64,000 bases of DNA from Streptomyces sp. CB01373 (GCF_002803075.1 NZ_NNBK01000011.1:349468-413467); one strand, 5' to 3'. Shown: positions 46,074 to 55,351, numbered from the stretch's first letter. Translations and numbers: made by a program. The notes: generated by a model from the letters alone, not told the origin.

Positions 46074-47093
46074 ATGCCAGGCGCCATCTATGCCGAAGGT
46101 CTGGTGAAGACCTTCGGCGACGTAAGGGCTCTGGACGGCGTCGACCTCGATGTCCCCGAGGGCACGGTGCTGGGACTGCTCGGGCCCAACGGCGCGGGCA
46201 AGACCACCACCGTCCGCTGTCTGACCACGCTGCTGCGACCCGACAGTGGCAAGGCCGTCGTCGCGGGCCTGGACGTGCTCAAACATCCCAACGAGGTGCG
46301 GCGCTCGATCGGACTGTCCGGCCAGTTCGCCGCGGTCGACGAGTATCTGACCGGCCGCGAGAACCTCGAGATGGTCGGCCGGCTGTACCAGATGAGGGGC
46401 GCGGCGGCGAAGACCCGGGCGGGGGAGCTGCTGGAGCAGTTCAACCTCGCCGACGCCGCGGACCGGCCCGCCAAGACCTACTCCGGAGGCATGCGCCGCC
46501 GGCTCGACCTGGCGGCGGCGCTCGTCGTCTCCCCGCCGGTGATGTTCATGGACGAGCCGACGACCGGCCTCGACCCGCGCAACCGCCAGCAGCTGTGGGA
46601 GGTCATCAAGCAGCTGGTCTCCGGCGGTACGACCCTGCTGCTCACCACGCAGTACCTGGAAGAGGCCGACCACCTGGCGCACGAGATAGCGGTGGTCGAC
46701 CACGGCCGGGTCATCGCCCTCGGCACCTCGGACCAGCTCAAGGCCCGCACCGGCGGCGAGCGCGTCGAGGTCGTGGTGCACGAGCGCGAGCACATCCCCA
46801 CCGCCGCCGAGGTGCTGCGCGGCTTCGGCAAGGGCGACACCGGCGTCGAGGAGCACACCCGCAAGATCACCACGCCCGTCAGCGGCGGCGCGAAGCTGCT
46901 CGCCGAGATCATCCGGGAGCTGGACCTGCGCGGCATCGAGATCGACGACATCGGTCTGCGCCGCCCGACCCTCGACGACGTGTTCCTGTCCCTGACCGGC
47001 CATGTGGCCGAGGCCAAGGACGAGAGCGGCACGAGCGGCGCCCGGGGCGCCGACGCCAGGGACCGCCGGAACAAGAAGGAGACTGCCAAGTGA
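46074..47093 (+). CDS. DrrA-type ABC exporter ATP-binding protein
   Basis: This 339-residue ATPase has Walker A GPNGAGKTT (about 39-47), signature YSGGMRRRLDLA, Walker B VMFMDEPTTGLDPR and a C-terminal domain ending ...LDDVFLSLTGH, characteristic of daunorubicin-resistance-type (DrrA/CcmA) exporters. It overlaps the permease start (GTGA). Together they should export a drug-like or lipid molecule. ATG 46074 has GGAG 6 bp upstream. The upstream promoter carries an operator palindrome, but no cognate regulator gene is adjacent. Confidence 0.9.
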   Translation: MPGAIYAEGLVKTFGDVRALDGVDLDVPEGTVLGLLGPNGAGKTTTVRCLTTLLRPDSGKAVVAGLDVLKHPNEVRRSIGLSGQFAAVDEYLTGRENLEMVGRLYQMRGAAAKTRAGELLEQFNLADAADRPAKTYSGGMRRRLDLAAALVVSPPVMFMDEPTTGLDPRNRQQLWEVIKQLVSGGTTLLLTTQYLEEADHLAHEIAVVDHGRVIALGTSDQLKARTGGERVEVVVHEREHIPTAAEVLRGFGKGDTGVEEHTRKITTPVSGGAKLLAEIIRELDLRGIEIDDIGLRRPTLDDVFLSLTGHVAEAKDESGTSGARGADARDRRNKKETAK

Positions 47094-47947
47094 GTGCCGC
47101 CACCGACAGCGCGCGGATCGCGCCGCCCGGCAACGTACTGACCCAGTCCGTCCGTGACTCGATGGTCGTCGCCAAGCGCAACCTGATCCGCATGACCCGG
47201 ATCCCCGAGATGGTCATCTTCGGGCTCATCCAGCCGATCATGTTCGTGGTGCTGTTCACCTACGTGTTCGGCGGCTCCATGCAGATCCAGGGCACGACCG
47301 ATCCCAGCGTCTACAAGAACTTCCTGATGGCGGGCATCTTCGCGCAGACCGTCACCTTCGCCACCGCCAGCTCCGGCGCCGGCATCGCCGACGACATGCA
47401 CAAGGGCCTGATCGACCGGTTCCGCTCGCTGCCCATGGCGCGCGGCGCGGTGCTCACCGGGCGCACCTTCGCCGACCTGGTGCAGACGGCGCTGACCCTG
47501 TTCGTCCTCGCCGCCGTCGCCCTGCTCGTCGGCTGGCGCGTCGGATCGGACGGCGACACGAACGTCGGCCGGGTGCTGGCCGCCTTCGGCCTGCTGCTCC
47601 TGCTCGGTTACGCCTTCACCTGGATCGGCGCCCTGATCGGCCTGTCGGTCCGCACGCCCGAGGCGGCCACCTCCGGCGGTCTGATCTGGCTCTTCCCCGT
47701 GACGTTCGTCTCCAACGCGTTCGTGGACTCCGGCAAGATGACGCCGTGGCTGCGGCATGTCGCGGAGTGGAACCCGTTCAGCGCCACCGTCCAGGCCTGC
47801 CGTGTGCTCTTCGCCAACCCCGGCCAGTCCACGTCCACCGCCTGGCCCATGCAGCACCCGGTCTGGGCCTCGCTGATCTACTCGGCTCTGATCATCCTCG
47901 TCTTCCGCACCCTGGCGGTGCGCAAGTACCGCTCGGCCACGGCCTGA
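47090..47947 (+). CDS. DrrB-type ABC exporter permease
   Basis: This 285-residue ABC-2-type permease has six membrane segments and the family signature KGLIDRFRSLPMARGAVLTG in the first cytosolic loop. The GTG start lies in the ATPase stop (GTGA), with AAGGAG upstream. It forms the membrane half of the exporter. A shared terminator lies between it and the convergent greA. Confidence 0.9.
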   Translation: MSAATDSARIAPPGNVLTQSVRDSMVVAKRNLIRMTRIPEMVIFGLIQPIMFVVLFTYVFGGSMQIQGTTDPSVYKNFLMAGIFAQTVTFATASSGAGIADDMHKGLIDRFRSLPMARGAVLTGRTFADLVQTALTLFVLAAVALLVGWRVGSDGDTNVGRVLAAFGLLLLLGYAFTWIGALIGLSVRTPEAATSGGLIWLFPVTFVSNAFVDSGKMTPWLRHVAEWNPFSATVQACRVLFANPGQSTSTAWPMQHPVWASLIYSALIILVFRTLAVRKYRSATA

Positions 47948-47993
47948 GCACGAGCAACGGCGCAGCCCGGGTCAGTGGTGGCCCGGACATGAC

Positions 47994-48030
47994 GAAGCCC
48001 CCGGTGCTCACGCGGAGCGCCGGGGGCTTC
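47994..48030. terminator. Bidirectional terminator between the exporter operon and greA
   Basis: The 16-bp arms GAAGCCCCCGGTGCTC (47994-48009) and GAGCGCCGGGGGCTTC (48015-48030) have one G-T pair and a 5-nt loop. Confidence 0.85.
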
Positions 48031-48051
48031 ACCGGAAGGCGGTGCGGGGAC

Positions 48052-48549
48052 TCAGCCGCTGTACGGCTCGGCCTTGAGGATCTTGACCGAGGCGACCTTG
48101 CCGTTCGGCAGCTCGTACTCCGCGTCCTCGCCGACCTTGTGGCCGAGCACGCCGGAGCCCAGCGGGGACTGCGGCGAGTAGGTCTCGATCTCGGCGCTCG
48201 CGTACTCCCGCGAGGCGAGCAGGAAGGCCAGGGTGTCGTCCTCGTCGCCGTCGAAGGCGATCGTGACGACCATGCCCGGCGCGACCGCGCCGTCCGCGGC
48301 CGGCGGCTCGCCGACCTGGGCGGTCTCGAGGAGCTGGGTCAGCTGGCGCACACGGAGCTCCTGCTTGCCCTGCTCCTCCTTGGCCGCGTGGTACCCGCCG
48401 TTCTCGCGCAGGTCGCCCTCCTCGCGCGCGGCCGCGATCTTGGCGGCGATCTCCGTGCGCGCAGGACCAGTAAGGTACGCAAGCTCGTCCTTGAGCTTGT
48501 TGTACGCCTCCTGGGTCAGCCAGGTGACGTTCTCGCTGGTCTGGGTCAC
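48052..48549 (-). CDS. greA: Transcription elongation factor GreA
   Basis: GreA enters the RNA polymerase secondary channel and stimulates cleavage of backtracked RNA. The 165-residue protein has the N-terminal coiled coil with the acidic tip AAREEGDLRENGGYHAAKEE (about 41-60) and the C-terminal FKBP-like domain ending SVKILKAEPYSG. The GTG start (48549) follows GAGGAG. Length and motifs are standard for actinobacteria. Confidence 0.95.
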   Translation of the reverse strand: MTQTSENVTWLTQEAYNKLKDELAYLTGPARTEIAAKIAAAREEGDLRENGGYHAAKEEQGKQELRVRQLTQLLETAQVGEPPAADGAVAPGMVVTIAFDGDEDDTLAFLLASREYASAEIETYSPQSPLGSGVLGHKVGEDAEYELPNGKVASVKILKAEPYSG

Positions 48550-48724
48550 AGGTGCTCCTCGTCGGTGCTGGGAATACAAAGCATCGCCCTACCCAGAAGA
48601 ATGTTCCCTCATGGATGGGCGAAACCACGAGCCTAACAATTCAGGGCGCAAAGGGGGAGGACATAAGCCGTGAGACCTACGTCAACGCAGGTCAGCCACC
48701 GCTATTCCGGTCAACGCCGACGCG

Positions 48725-49123
48725 TCACCCGGCGTTGCAGCCCAGCAGCTCGGCCGTCGTGCCCCGGGCCGTCGTCCGCAGGGTGAGCACCTTGTCGATC
48801 TGCGAGGCGTGCTCGTCGAAGCGGAAGTCCGCCCGTCCGACCTCGGAGCCGTCGGCAGCCTGCGAGCGCAGCGTGCAGTAGCCGCGGGCGCCGGCGTCCT
48901 TGTGGACCTCCAGATGGACCCGCACCGCGTCGTCCGAGGCCTGGAAGGCGACGACCTGCGCGCTGATCTTGTTCTGGCCGACGTAGTGGTAGGCGAAGTA
49001 GCCGATCAGGGCGAGCAGGGCCGCGCCCAGGACGGCACCGGTGATCTTGAGCTTGTGGTCGGCGCGCTCGTTCGCGGAGCGGCCGTAGCGACCCTCGGGC
49101 AGCCGGGTGCTCGCCGTGCTCAT
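48725..49123 (-). CDS. DUF4307 membrane protein
   Basis: This 132-residue protein has one membrane helix (KITGAVLGAALLALIGYFAY, about 25-44) and an extracytoplasmic beta domain with two cysteines (GYCTLR and LLGCNAG) that could pair. The sequence and its place divergent from mca match the DUF4307 family of actinobacteria, whose function is not known. The shared upstream region carries the SigR-type site of mca. Confidence 0.75.
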   Translation of the reverse strand: MSTASTRLPEGRYGRSANERADHKLKITGAVLGAALLALIGYFAYHYVGQNKISAQVVAFQASDDAVRVHLEVHKDAGARGYCTLRSQAADGSEVGRADFRFDEHASQIDKVLTLRTTARGTTAELLGCNAG

Positions 49124-49183
49124 GATCGTCCTCTCGGCCGGTGCGGGACGTGCGCCCCGCGGGGGCTTCCGGAGCCGGACCCC

Positions 49184-49209
49184 GGAATTATTCGCCCCCC
49201 GATTCGGTC
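49184..49209 (+). promoter_or_regulatory. SigR-type promoter of mca
   Basis: GGAAT (49184-49188), 18 bp, then GTC (49207-49209) is one base from the SigR consensus (GTT). Control of mca by SigR is established in S. coelicolor. Confidence 0.55.
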
Positions 49210-49323
49210 ACTATAGAAGCCCGCGCCCGCCCGACCGACCGCGACCCCGGACCGATCCTGCCGCGGGACGGCACCGTTGACTGCCCGCCGAACCGGGCAC
49301 CGACTTGACCTGAGGACTGAGCC

Positions 49324-50202
49324 TTGACTGACCAGCTGCGACTGATGGCCGTGCACGCGCACCCCGACGACGAGTCGAGCAAGGGCGCGGCCACCATGGC
49401 CAAGTACGTTTCCGAGGGGGTGGACGTGCTGGTGGTGACCTGCACGGGCGGAGAGCGTGGCTCCATCCTCAACCCCAAGCTCCAGGGCGACAAGTACATC
49501 GAGGAGAACATCCACGAGGTGCGCAGGAAGGAGATGGACGAGGCCCGCGAGATCCTCGGCGTGCGCCAGGAGTGGCTCGGCTTCGTCGACTCCGGTCTGC
49601 CCGAGGGCGACCCGCTGCCCCCGCTGCCCGAGGGCTGCTTCGCCCTGGAGGACCTCGACAAGGCGGCCGGCGAGCTGGTCCGCCAGATCCGCTCCTTCCG
49701 TCCCCAGGTGATCACCACCTACGACGAGAACGGCGGCTACCCGCACCCCGACCACATCATGACCCACAAGATCTCGATGGTGGCCTTCGAGGGTGCCGCG
49801 GACGCCGAGAAGTACCCGGAGGACGAGTACGGCCCGGCCTACCAGCCGCAGAAGCTCTACTACAACCAGGGCTTCAACCGCGTGCGCACCGAGACGCTGC
49901 ACCAGGCCCTGCTCGACCGGGGCCTGGAGTCCCCCTACGGCGAGTGGCTCAAGCGCTGGGAGAAGTCTGGGCACACCGAGCGCACGCTCACCACGCACGT
50001 CCCCTGTGCCGACTTCTTCGAGATCCGCGACAAGGCGCTGATCGCCCACGCCACGCAGATCGACCCCGACGGCGGCTGGTTCCGGGTGCCGATGGAGATC
50101 CAGAAGGAGGTCTGGCCGACGGAGGAGTACGAGCTCGCGAAGTCGCTCGTCGACACCTCGCTCCCGGAGGACGACCTCTTTGCGGGTGTCCGGCAGTCGT
50201 GA
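49324..50202 (+). CDS. mca: Mycothiol S-conjugate amidase
   Basis: Mca cleaves mycothiol conjugates of electrophiles and antibiotics so that the mercapturic acid can be exported. The 292-residue zinc enzyme has the LmbE-fold motif AHPDDE (His13, Asp16) near the N terminus and the third zinc ligand in GGYPHPDHIM. The nearby GGERGSILNP segment is typical of Mca rather than of MshB. The TTG start at 49324 follows GAGGA by 9 bp. The next small membrane protein gene starts 6 bp after the stop. Confidence 0.95.
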   Translation: MTDQLRLMAVHAHPDDESSKGAATMAKYVSEGVDVLVVTCTGGERGSILNPKLQGDKYIEENIHEVRRKEMDEAREILGVRQEWLGFVDSGLPEGDPLPPLPEGCFALEDLDKAAGELVRQIRSFRPQVITTYDENGGYPHPDHIMTHKISMVAFEGAADAEKYPEDEYGPAYQPQKLYYNQGFNRVRTETLHQALLDRGLESPYGEWLKRWEKSGHTERTLTTHVPCADFFEIRDKALIAHATQIDPDGGWFRVPMEIQKEVWPTEEYELAKSLVDTSLPEDDLFAGVRQS

Positions 50203-50208
50203 GGGACA

Positions 50209-50454
50209 ATGCCTGACATGAGTGCAAGCGTGAGCCTGGCAATGACGCACCTGGTCCCTCTCGCCGAGTTCGACAAGAACAAGGTCACCCCCGGCGTCCT
50301 CGGCTTCGTCGTCTTCGCGGTGATGGCCCTCGCGGTGTGGGCCCTGATGAAGTCCATGAACCGCCACATGGGCAGGATCGACTTCAAGGAGGCCCCGGAC
50401 CCCGCGACGCGGCCCGGCGCCGCCTCCGGCGAGGCCAAGGCCGAGCGGGGCTGA
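50209..50454 (+). CDS. Small membrane protein downstream of mca
   Basis: This 81-residue (or 78 from ATG 50218) protein has one membrane helix (VLGFVVFAVMALAVWALMKS) and a charged cytosolic tail. It begins 6 bp after the mca stop and is likely co-transcribed with it. No motif indicates a function. GAGGGA at 50201-50206 fits the second ATG better than the first. Confidence 0.65.
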   Translation: MPDMSASVSLAMTHLVPLAEFDKNKVTPGVLGFVVFAVMALAVWALMKSMNRHMGRIDFKEAPDPATRPGAASGEAKAERG

Positions 50455-50513
50455 CACCCGGGCGGGCGGTGCCGCCCCACGGCCTCTCGTCCGGCCCGGC
50501 CCGGACGGAGGGG

Positions 50514-53500
50514 TCAGTTCCCGTCCGGCACCGCCACCCCCATCACCTCCCGCGCGTGCCGCTCCGGCACCATGCCCAGGCGCCAGGCCTGCCAGCCCGC
50601 CTCCAGGCTCACGCCACGCTCCAGGAGGAGCCGGTAGGCCTCGACGTAGTCGTTCAGCTTGCCGTCGCGCAGCGGATGGGCGCCGCGGGCGAGCTGGGCC
50701 AGTTCCTCCTGGGCCACCGCCGTGCCGACCTCCGTGCCGCCGGGGGCCGCGTACGGCAGCAGGGTGCAGCGCAGGAACCGCGCCCAGTCCTCGCCGCGGC
50801 GGTCCCCGTAGGTGGCGAACAGGGCCAGCGCCTCGTCGCACAGGGCCAGTGCCTGCTGGGTGCGGGCGTTGCCGGCGTCCACCACGGCCAGCTCCAGACA
50901 CGTCCACGCCTCGCCGTGCGCGAGGCCGATGCGCTGGAAGTCGGCGCGGGCGTCGACGAGGAGCTGGCGGGCGAAACCGGAGTTGCGCAGTGAGCCGGTC
51001 TGCGCCGCCCGCTGGTCCCGGGTGACCCTGGCCGAGTGGTGCCGGGCGCAGGCCAGCCCGTACACGTCCCGCATCCGGGAGAACATGGTGCGGGCACGCT
51101 CCAGCTCGCGCACCGACTGGTCGAGTGCGCCGGTCTCCTCCAGCGCCTGACCGAGGTAGTACAGCGTCCACGCCTCGCCGCGCGCGTCCTCGTTGTCCCG
51201 GTGCCGCGCCGCCGCCTGCCGCAGCTCCTCCACCGCCTCGGCCGACTCGCCGGCCAGCAGCCGGGCCCGGGCGAGCTGGGTGAGGGCCCAGGCCTCGCCG
51301 CGGGCGTCCCGGGTGCGGCGGTAGCGTTCCAGCGCCTGGCGCAGATCCGCCTCGGCCCGCTCCACGTCGCCCCTGCGCAGCGCGAGCTGACCCAGCTGGA
51401 AGTGGGCCCATGCCTCGCCGTGCACCGAACCGCCCTCCCGGTGCAGCACCAGCGACTGCGTGAGCAGCTCCAGCGCCTCCGCCAGGTGCGCCCGGTCCCG
51501 CTCCACCGCCGCCAGCGCGTGCATCGTCCAGGCGCGGTCGGTCGCCAGCTCGGGCGCCGCCTGGAGATCGAGGGCCTCCCGCAGCCGGGCCGCCGCCTCC
51601 GTCAGGTTGCCCTGGTGGTGCAGCGTGATGCCGAGGGAGTTCAGCGCGCGGGCCGCGCCCGCTTCGTGGTGGGCCTCCCGGTAGAGGTCGACGACCGAGG
51701 CCAGCGTGGTCCGCGCCTTGTCCAGCTCGCCCAGCTGGCGGGCGGCGATGCCGGTACGCCACTGCACCGACCGGACAAGAAGCCCCTGGTCGACGGCCTG
51801 GGTCAGCTCGCTGATCTCCCCCAGCCGGTACAGGTCGCCGCGCAGCAGGCAGTAGTCGCACAGGGCGCCGAGCAGGTTCAGCACGGCGCCCTGGTTCACG
51901 CCCTCCGCGTGCCTGAGGGCGGCCGTGATGAAGCTCGACTCGTCGTCCAGCCAGCGCAGCGCCTCGTCCAGGGAGGTGAAACCGTGCGGGCTGAAGCGGT
52001 CCGACCGGGTGGACATGTTCCCGTCGACCAGGCGCAGCACCGAGTCGGCCAGCTCGGCGTAGTTCTCGATCAGCCGTTCCTGCGCGGCCGTCCGCTCGGC
52101 GGGGTCCTCCTCGTCCAGCAGACGCGCGTGCGCGAAGCCCCGCACCAGGTCGTGCAGCCGGTAGCGGTTGCCCCGCACAAGGTCGATCAGACCCGCCCTG
52201 GCGAGGGCCGTCAGCTGCCGCTTCGCCTCCGTCTCGTCCGTGGCCAGCAGCGCGGCCGCCGCCGCGCCGCCCATGGAGGCGCGTCCGGCCAGGGCGAGCC
52301 GTCTCAGCAGCCGGCGGCCCTGCTCCGACTGGTCGGTGTAGCGCAGCCACAGGGCACGCTCCACCGGTTCCACCGGGCCGTACGCGCCGAGGTCGCCGGC
52401 CAGCCGGCGCGGTGAGCGCGGGCCGAGGCAGGAGCCCGCGATGCGCAGGGCCAGCGGCAGCCCGCCGCACAACTGCGTGATCCGGTCGGTGGATTCCGCG
52501 TCGTAGGGCCCCGAACTGTCCTGCGCGGCGGCCGTCAGCAGTTCCTCCGCGCCCACCGCGTCCAGTGCCTCGACGGGCAGTTGGTGCACCCAGGCGGGCA
52601 GGTCGGCGGGCAGTCGCAGCGGTTCGCGGGCGGTGACCAGGACCAGGCTGTCGGACCGCTCGGGGACCAGGGCGCGGACCTGCTCGGCGTCCGACGCGTC
52701 GTCCAGCACGATCGTGACCGGCAGCCCGGTCAGATGCTGGTGGTACAGCTCGCCGAGCCGTTTGAGCTGCTGATCGGGGGAGGTGCGGTCACGGAACAGC
52801 AGTTGCTCGCGGGGCGCGCCGAGCCGGTTCAGCAGGTGCAGCAGCGCGTCGCGGACGGGCAGCGGCGGCTCCTCCCGGCTGCCGCCGCGCAGGTCGACCA
52901 CGACCGCGCCCCGGAACTGGTCCTTCAGATCGTGGGCCGCGCGGACCGCCAGCGTGCTGCGGCCGGAGCCCGGCGCTCCGTGCAGGACCACGACGGTCGG
53001 CCGGGTCTCGGTGGACGCGCGGGCCGCCTGCACCCACTGCCGGATCCGCGCCATCTCCTGCCGCCGCCCCGCGAACACGCCCACAGACTCGGGCAGTTGG
53101 CCGAACGACTGCTCAAGGGCACTGCGTCTGCGGGCCGCCGCGCTCTTGTCCGTGCCGCGCAGCCGGGGCGCCGCCTTCTTCGGCGTGGTGGACGCGCTCA
53201 GCACCCGCTGCTGGTCGAGGAACGGACGGATGCCGCGCACCTCCAGCGCGGTCAGCCACTGCAACCGCAACTGCTGCGGTCCGCCGGGCTGGCCGGCCGC
53301 CCCGGCCCGGCGGTGGGCGGCGGGTACATGGGTCGCGGTCACCTTCACCACGGTGGCGGCGGCGCCCACCACCCCGGCGGTGACGCCCGCGCCCACGGCG
53401 GTGCCGCCGCCGGTGCCCAGCGCCAGATCGGCGACGACGGCGGCGAGTCCCGCAACTCCCGCGATCAGCAGGGGCGTTCCGCCGCCCTCGCGGGCGTAGC

Positions 53501-53714
53501 GCTGGGCGAACGTGAGCTGCCCGGCGGCCGCCTCGTCCAGCGCCCGCGTGTAGGTCCCGTACTCCTCCGCCGCGGTCTCGGCCATGGTGTCCAGCGCGCC
53601 GCGCGCCCGGGACAGCAGCACGCTTCCGTCCACCCGGCCGCCCGAGCGGCGGACCTCCTCCTCCACGGCCCGAGTCAGCAGCCGCTCGGCGTCCGCCCGA
53701 TGGCCATCTCGCAT
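50514..53714 (-). CDS. Large STAND-type NTPase with TPR array and membrane segment
   Basis: This 1066-residue protein has an N-terminal helical part and two adjoining hydrophobic segments (about 78-125, LLIAGVAGLAAVVADLALGT). An NB-ARC-like NTPase domain (about 220-520) follows, then about 450 residues of TPR units (for example ALERYRRTRDARGEAWALTQ, LARARLLAGESAEAVEELRQ). The P-loop reads GAPGSGRST, with Arg instead of Lys, and the second site is VTIVLDDASDAEQ. Proteins of this layout are signalling hubs or regulators in Streptomyces. The substitution may mean altered or lost ATP hydrolysis. ATG 53714 (MRDGHRADAERL) has the best context. It is the last intact core gene before the island. Confidence 0.8.
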   Translation of the reverse strand: MRDGHRADAERLLTRAVEEEVRRSGGRVDGSVLLSRARGALDTMAETAAEEYGTYTRALDEAAAGQLTFAQRYAREGGGTPLLIAGVAGLAAVVADLALGTGGGTAVGAGVTAGVVGAAATVVKVTATHVPAAHRRAGAAGQPGGPQQLRLQWLTALEVRGIRPFLDQQRVLSASTTPKKAAPRLRGTDKSAAARRRSALEQSFGQLPESVGVFAGRRQEMARIRQWVQAARASTETRPTVVVLHGAPGSGRSTLAVRAAHDLKDQFRGAVVVDLRGGSREEPPLPVRDALLHLLNRLGAPREQLLFRDRTSPDQQLKRLGELYHQHLTGLPVTIVLDDASDAEQVRALVPERSDSLVLVTAREPLRLPADLPAWVHQLPVEALDAVGAEELLTAAAQDSSGPYDAESTDRITQLCGGLPLALRIAGSCLGPRSPRRLAGDLGAYGPVEPVERALWLRYTDQSEQGRRLLRRLALAGRASMGGAAAAALLATDETEAKRQLTALARAGLIDLVRGNRYRLHDLVRGFAHARLLDEEDPAERTAAQERLIENYAELADSVLRLVDGNMSTRSDRFSPHGFTSLDEALRWLDDESSFITAALRHAEGVNQGAVLNLLGALCDYCLLRGDLYRLGEISELTQAVDQGLLVRSVQWRTGIAARQLGELDKARTTLASVVDLYREAHHEAGAARALNSLGITLHHQGNLTEAAARLREALDLQAAPELATDRAWTMHALAAVERDRAHLAEALELLTQSLVLHREGGSVHGEAWAHFQLGQLALRRGDVERAEADLRQALERYRRTRDARGEAWALTQLARARLLAGESAEAVEELRQAAARHRDNEDARGEAWTLYYLGQALEETGALDQSVRELERARTMFSRMRDVYGLACARHHSARVTRDQRAAQTGSLRNSGFARQLLVDARADFQRIGLAHGEAWTCLELAVVDAGNARTQQALALCDEALALFATYGDRRGEDWARFLRCTLLPYAAPGGTEVGTAVAQEELAQLARGAHPLRDGKLNDYVEAYRLLLERGVSLEAGWQAWRLGMVPERHAREVMGVAVPDGN

Positions 53715-53906
53715 GTCCCGTCCCCCTCCGGCGACAACTCCGTTGCCTACGAGTGTCCTTCGGCTCGCGCGGGAGCGCGAGGGGGCGGCGATCACATGTC
53801 CCGACCGTCGCCGGCCGCCCGGGGAACAGAGAGCAGCGGGCACACGAGGAGTCGCGGTGCGATCACCCTTCGCGTCCGGCGGGGCCGGGTGAGGCAGGAT
53901 GGGGGT

Positions 53907-54065
53907 ATGCCGAACCGACTGGCCCACGAGACGTCCCCTTATCTGCTCCAGCACGCCGACAACCCGGTCGACTGGTGGCCGTGGTCGGCGGAGGCCTTCG
54001 AGGAGGCGCGGCGGCGCGATGTCCCCGTGCTGCTGAGCGTCGGGTACAGCAGTTGCCACTGGTGA
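53907..54065 (+). pseudogene. 5' fragment of a DUF255/thioredoxin-fold gene, cut by an inserted island
   Basis: The frame begins MPNRLAHETSPYLLQHADNP and continues VDWWPWSAEAFEEARRRDVP, VLLSVGYSSCHW, then stops. Complete proteins of this family (YyaL/spermatogenesis-associated protein 20 type) have over 600 residues, and the catalytic motif continues CHWCHVMAHESF. The break therefore falls inside the active-site motif, immediately after TGCCACTGGTG. The remaining sequence is unrelated and belongs to the island that follows, which ends in a serine recombinase. This is most simply an integration junction. Confidence 0.8.
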
Positions 54066-54230
54066 GTGCGGCGTCCGGTGCGGTCAGATGCAGGTGCGGT
54101 TCCGCAACATCACGTCCCGTAGCCCGCCGAGGCATCGGTGGCGTTTACCCACGAGACGCAAGGAGAAGCAGCACCTGAGCAGGACGATGGAGGCCCGACG
54201 TCGGCTGCCGTGTGGCGAGCCCCATGCTGA

Positions 54231-55307
54231 TCACCTGGGGGAGGGCTCCAACGTCAGTTCTTCCTGGCCGATTCGCGTGCCCGATTTGTAGATCGTCACG
54301 ACGCCGTCGCGGATGTCGTAGCGGTACGGAGGGTTGCTCGCCTCATAGCCGCCGCTGGTCCGCTTGGCAGGCATGGCAATGCCCGGCTCGCGGTGATCGC
54401 TGAACTCGCCGAAGTAGTACAGCTTGCCTCTGCTGGTGCGGCACAGCGTGATCTGTTTGTTCCTCGTGCGGAAGGCCTCGACCAGCTCTGCACCATCACC
54501 CGATGGCAGCTCGTCGGCGATGCGCGTTGGGCAGGAGACGATATTGCTCGGGCTCCTGTCGGAGCCGTCCGGCGTGCTGGAGCCGGAGTCAAGCGCACTG
54601 ATACAGCTCCGGCCGGCCACTAGGAGCACGATGCCTATGGCGAGGGCGCCGAGGCAGCTCACCCAGCCGTTGTCCTTCTTCACCGGAGCCGTTGGCGGTG
54701 ACCAGCGCGGCCCAGGAGCCGGGGGAGGCGGTGGGGTCGGGCGTGGGGCGGTCGGGGTGTAGCCCGTTGTGGCGGTGGACGGCGGGTGGAAGAGGCTTTC
54801 GGGGCGCGGGCTGGACGCCGTGCGCGTGGAGCCCGTAGAGCCAGTGGACGACGGGCGCTTCGGGGTAGTCTTCTTGGCCGACGAGCCCGACGAGCCCGAC
54901 GAGCCCGACGAGCCCGACGAGCCCGACGAGCCCGACGAGGACGTGGTCTTCTTCGGGATCGGCTTCTTGGGCCCCGGTTTCGCCGAGACGCCCGAAGCGG
55001 GCTTGGCTGACTTGGACGGCGACTTCCTCGCAGGCTTTGTCACCGCCCTCCAGCTGGTGCCGCAGACAAAGCAGGATGTATCAGACCTTCGGTTGTTCGT
55101 GTCGCACTTGGTGCAGCGCCAGTCCGTGGCCGGCCTGGCCGGTGACGGTCTTTTGGCCGCCGGCCGCGGAGCGCTCTTGCTGCGCGGGGTCGTGGCAGGA
55201 GCGGGGGCGGGTGCACGTCGGGTACTGCTGCAGATCGTGCAGGCCTTCTCCGCGGGATTGTTGAAGGTGTCGCAGTCCGCGCAGCGCCAGTTGGCCGTTG
55301 CCGCCAC
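54231..55307 (-). CDS. Membrane protein with two RanBP2-type zinc fingers, last gene of the signalling operon
   Basis: This 358-residue protein has two N-terminal RanBP2-like zinc ribbons: NWRCADCDTFNNPAEKACTI with its final Cys, and DWRCTKCDTNNRRSDTSCFV with its final Cys. A Lys/Ser/Pro-rich linker follows with a GSS repeat (encoded by a 9-bp tandem repeat at 54880-54939), then one membrane helix (GWVSCLGALAIGIVLLVAG, about 221-239) and an extracytoplasmic beta domain of about 115 residues. The fingers would bind RNA, protein or ubiquitin-like partners in the cytosol while the tail reads the envelope. It is separated by 44 bp from the upstream gene of the operon. A GTG start is used. Confidence 0.75.
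   Translation of the reverse strand: MAATANWRCADCDTFNNPAEKACTICSSTRRAPAPAPATTPRSKSAPRPAAKRPSPARPATDWRCTKCDTNNRRSDTSCFVCGTSWRAVTKPARKSPSKSAKPASGVSAKPGPKKPIPKKTTSSSGSSGSSGSSGSSGSSGSSAKKTTPKRPSSTGSTGSTRTASSPRPESLFHPPSTATTGYTPTAPRPTPPPPPAPGPRWSPPTAPVKKDNGWVSCLGALAIGIVLLVAGRSCISALDSGSSTPDGSDRSPSNIVSCPTRIADELPSGDGAELVEAFRTRNKQITLCRTSRGKLYYFGEFSDHREPGIAMPAKRTSGGYEASNPPYRYDIRDGVVTIYKSGTRIGQEELTLEPSPR
54880..54939. repeat. 9-bp tandem repeat in the zinc-finger protein gene
   Basis: There are six perfect GACGAGCCC units plus a partial seventh, read on the minus strand as the GSS linker of the zinc-finger protein. Copy-number change would alter the linker in 3-residue steps without breaking the frame. 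Confidence 0.85.
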
Positions 55308-55351
55308 CCCTGTAATGCCTTTCCCTGGTACGTGGGCCGGGAGTCCCCGAC

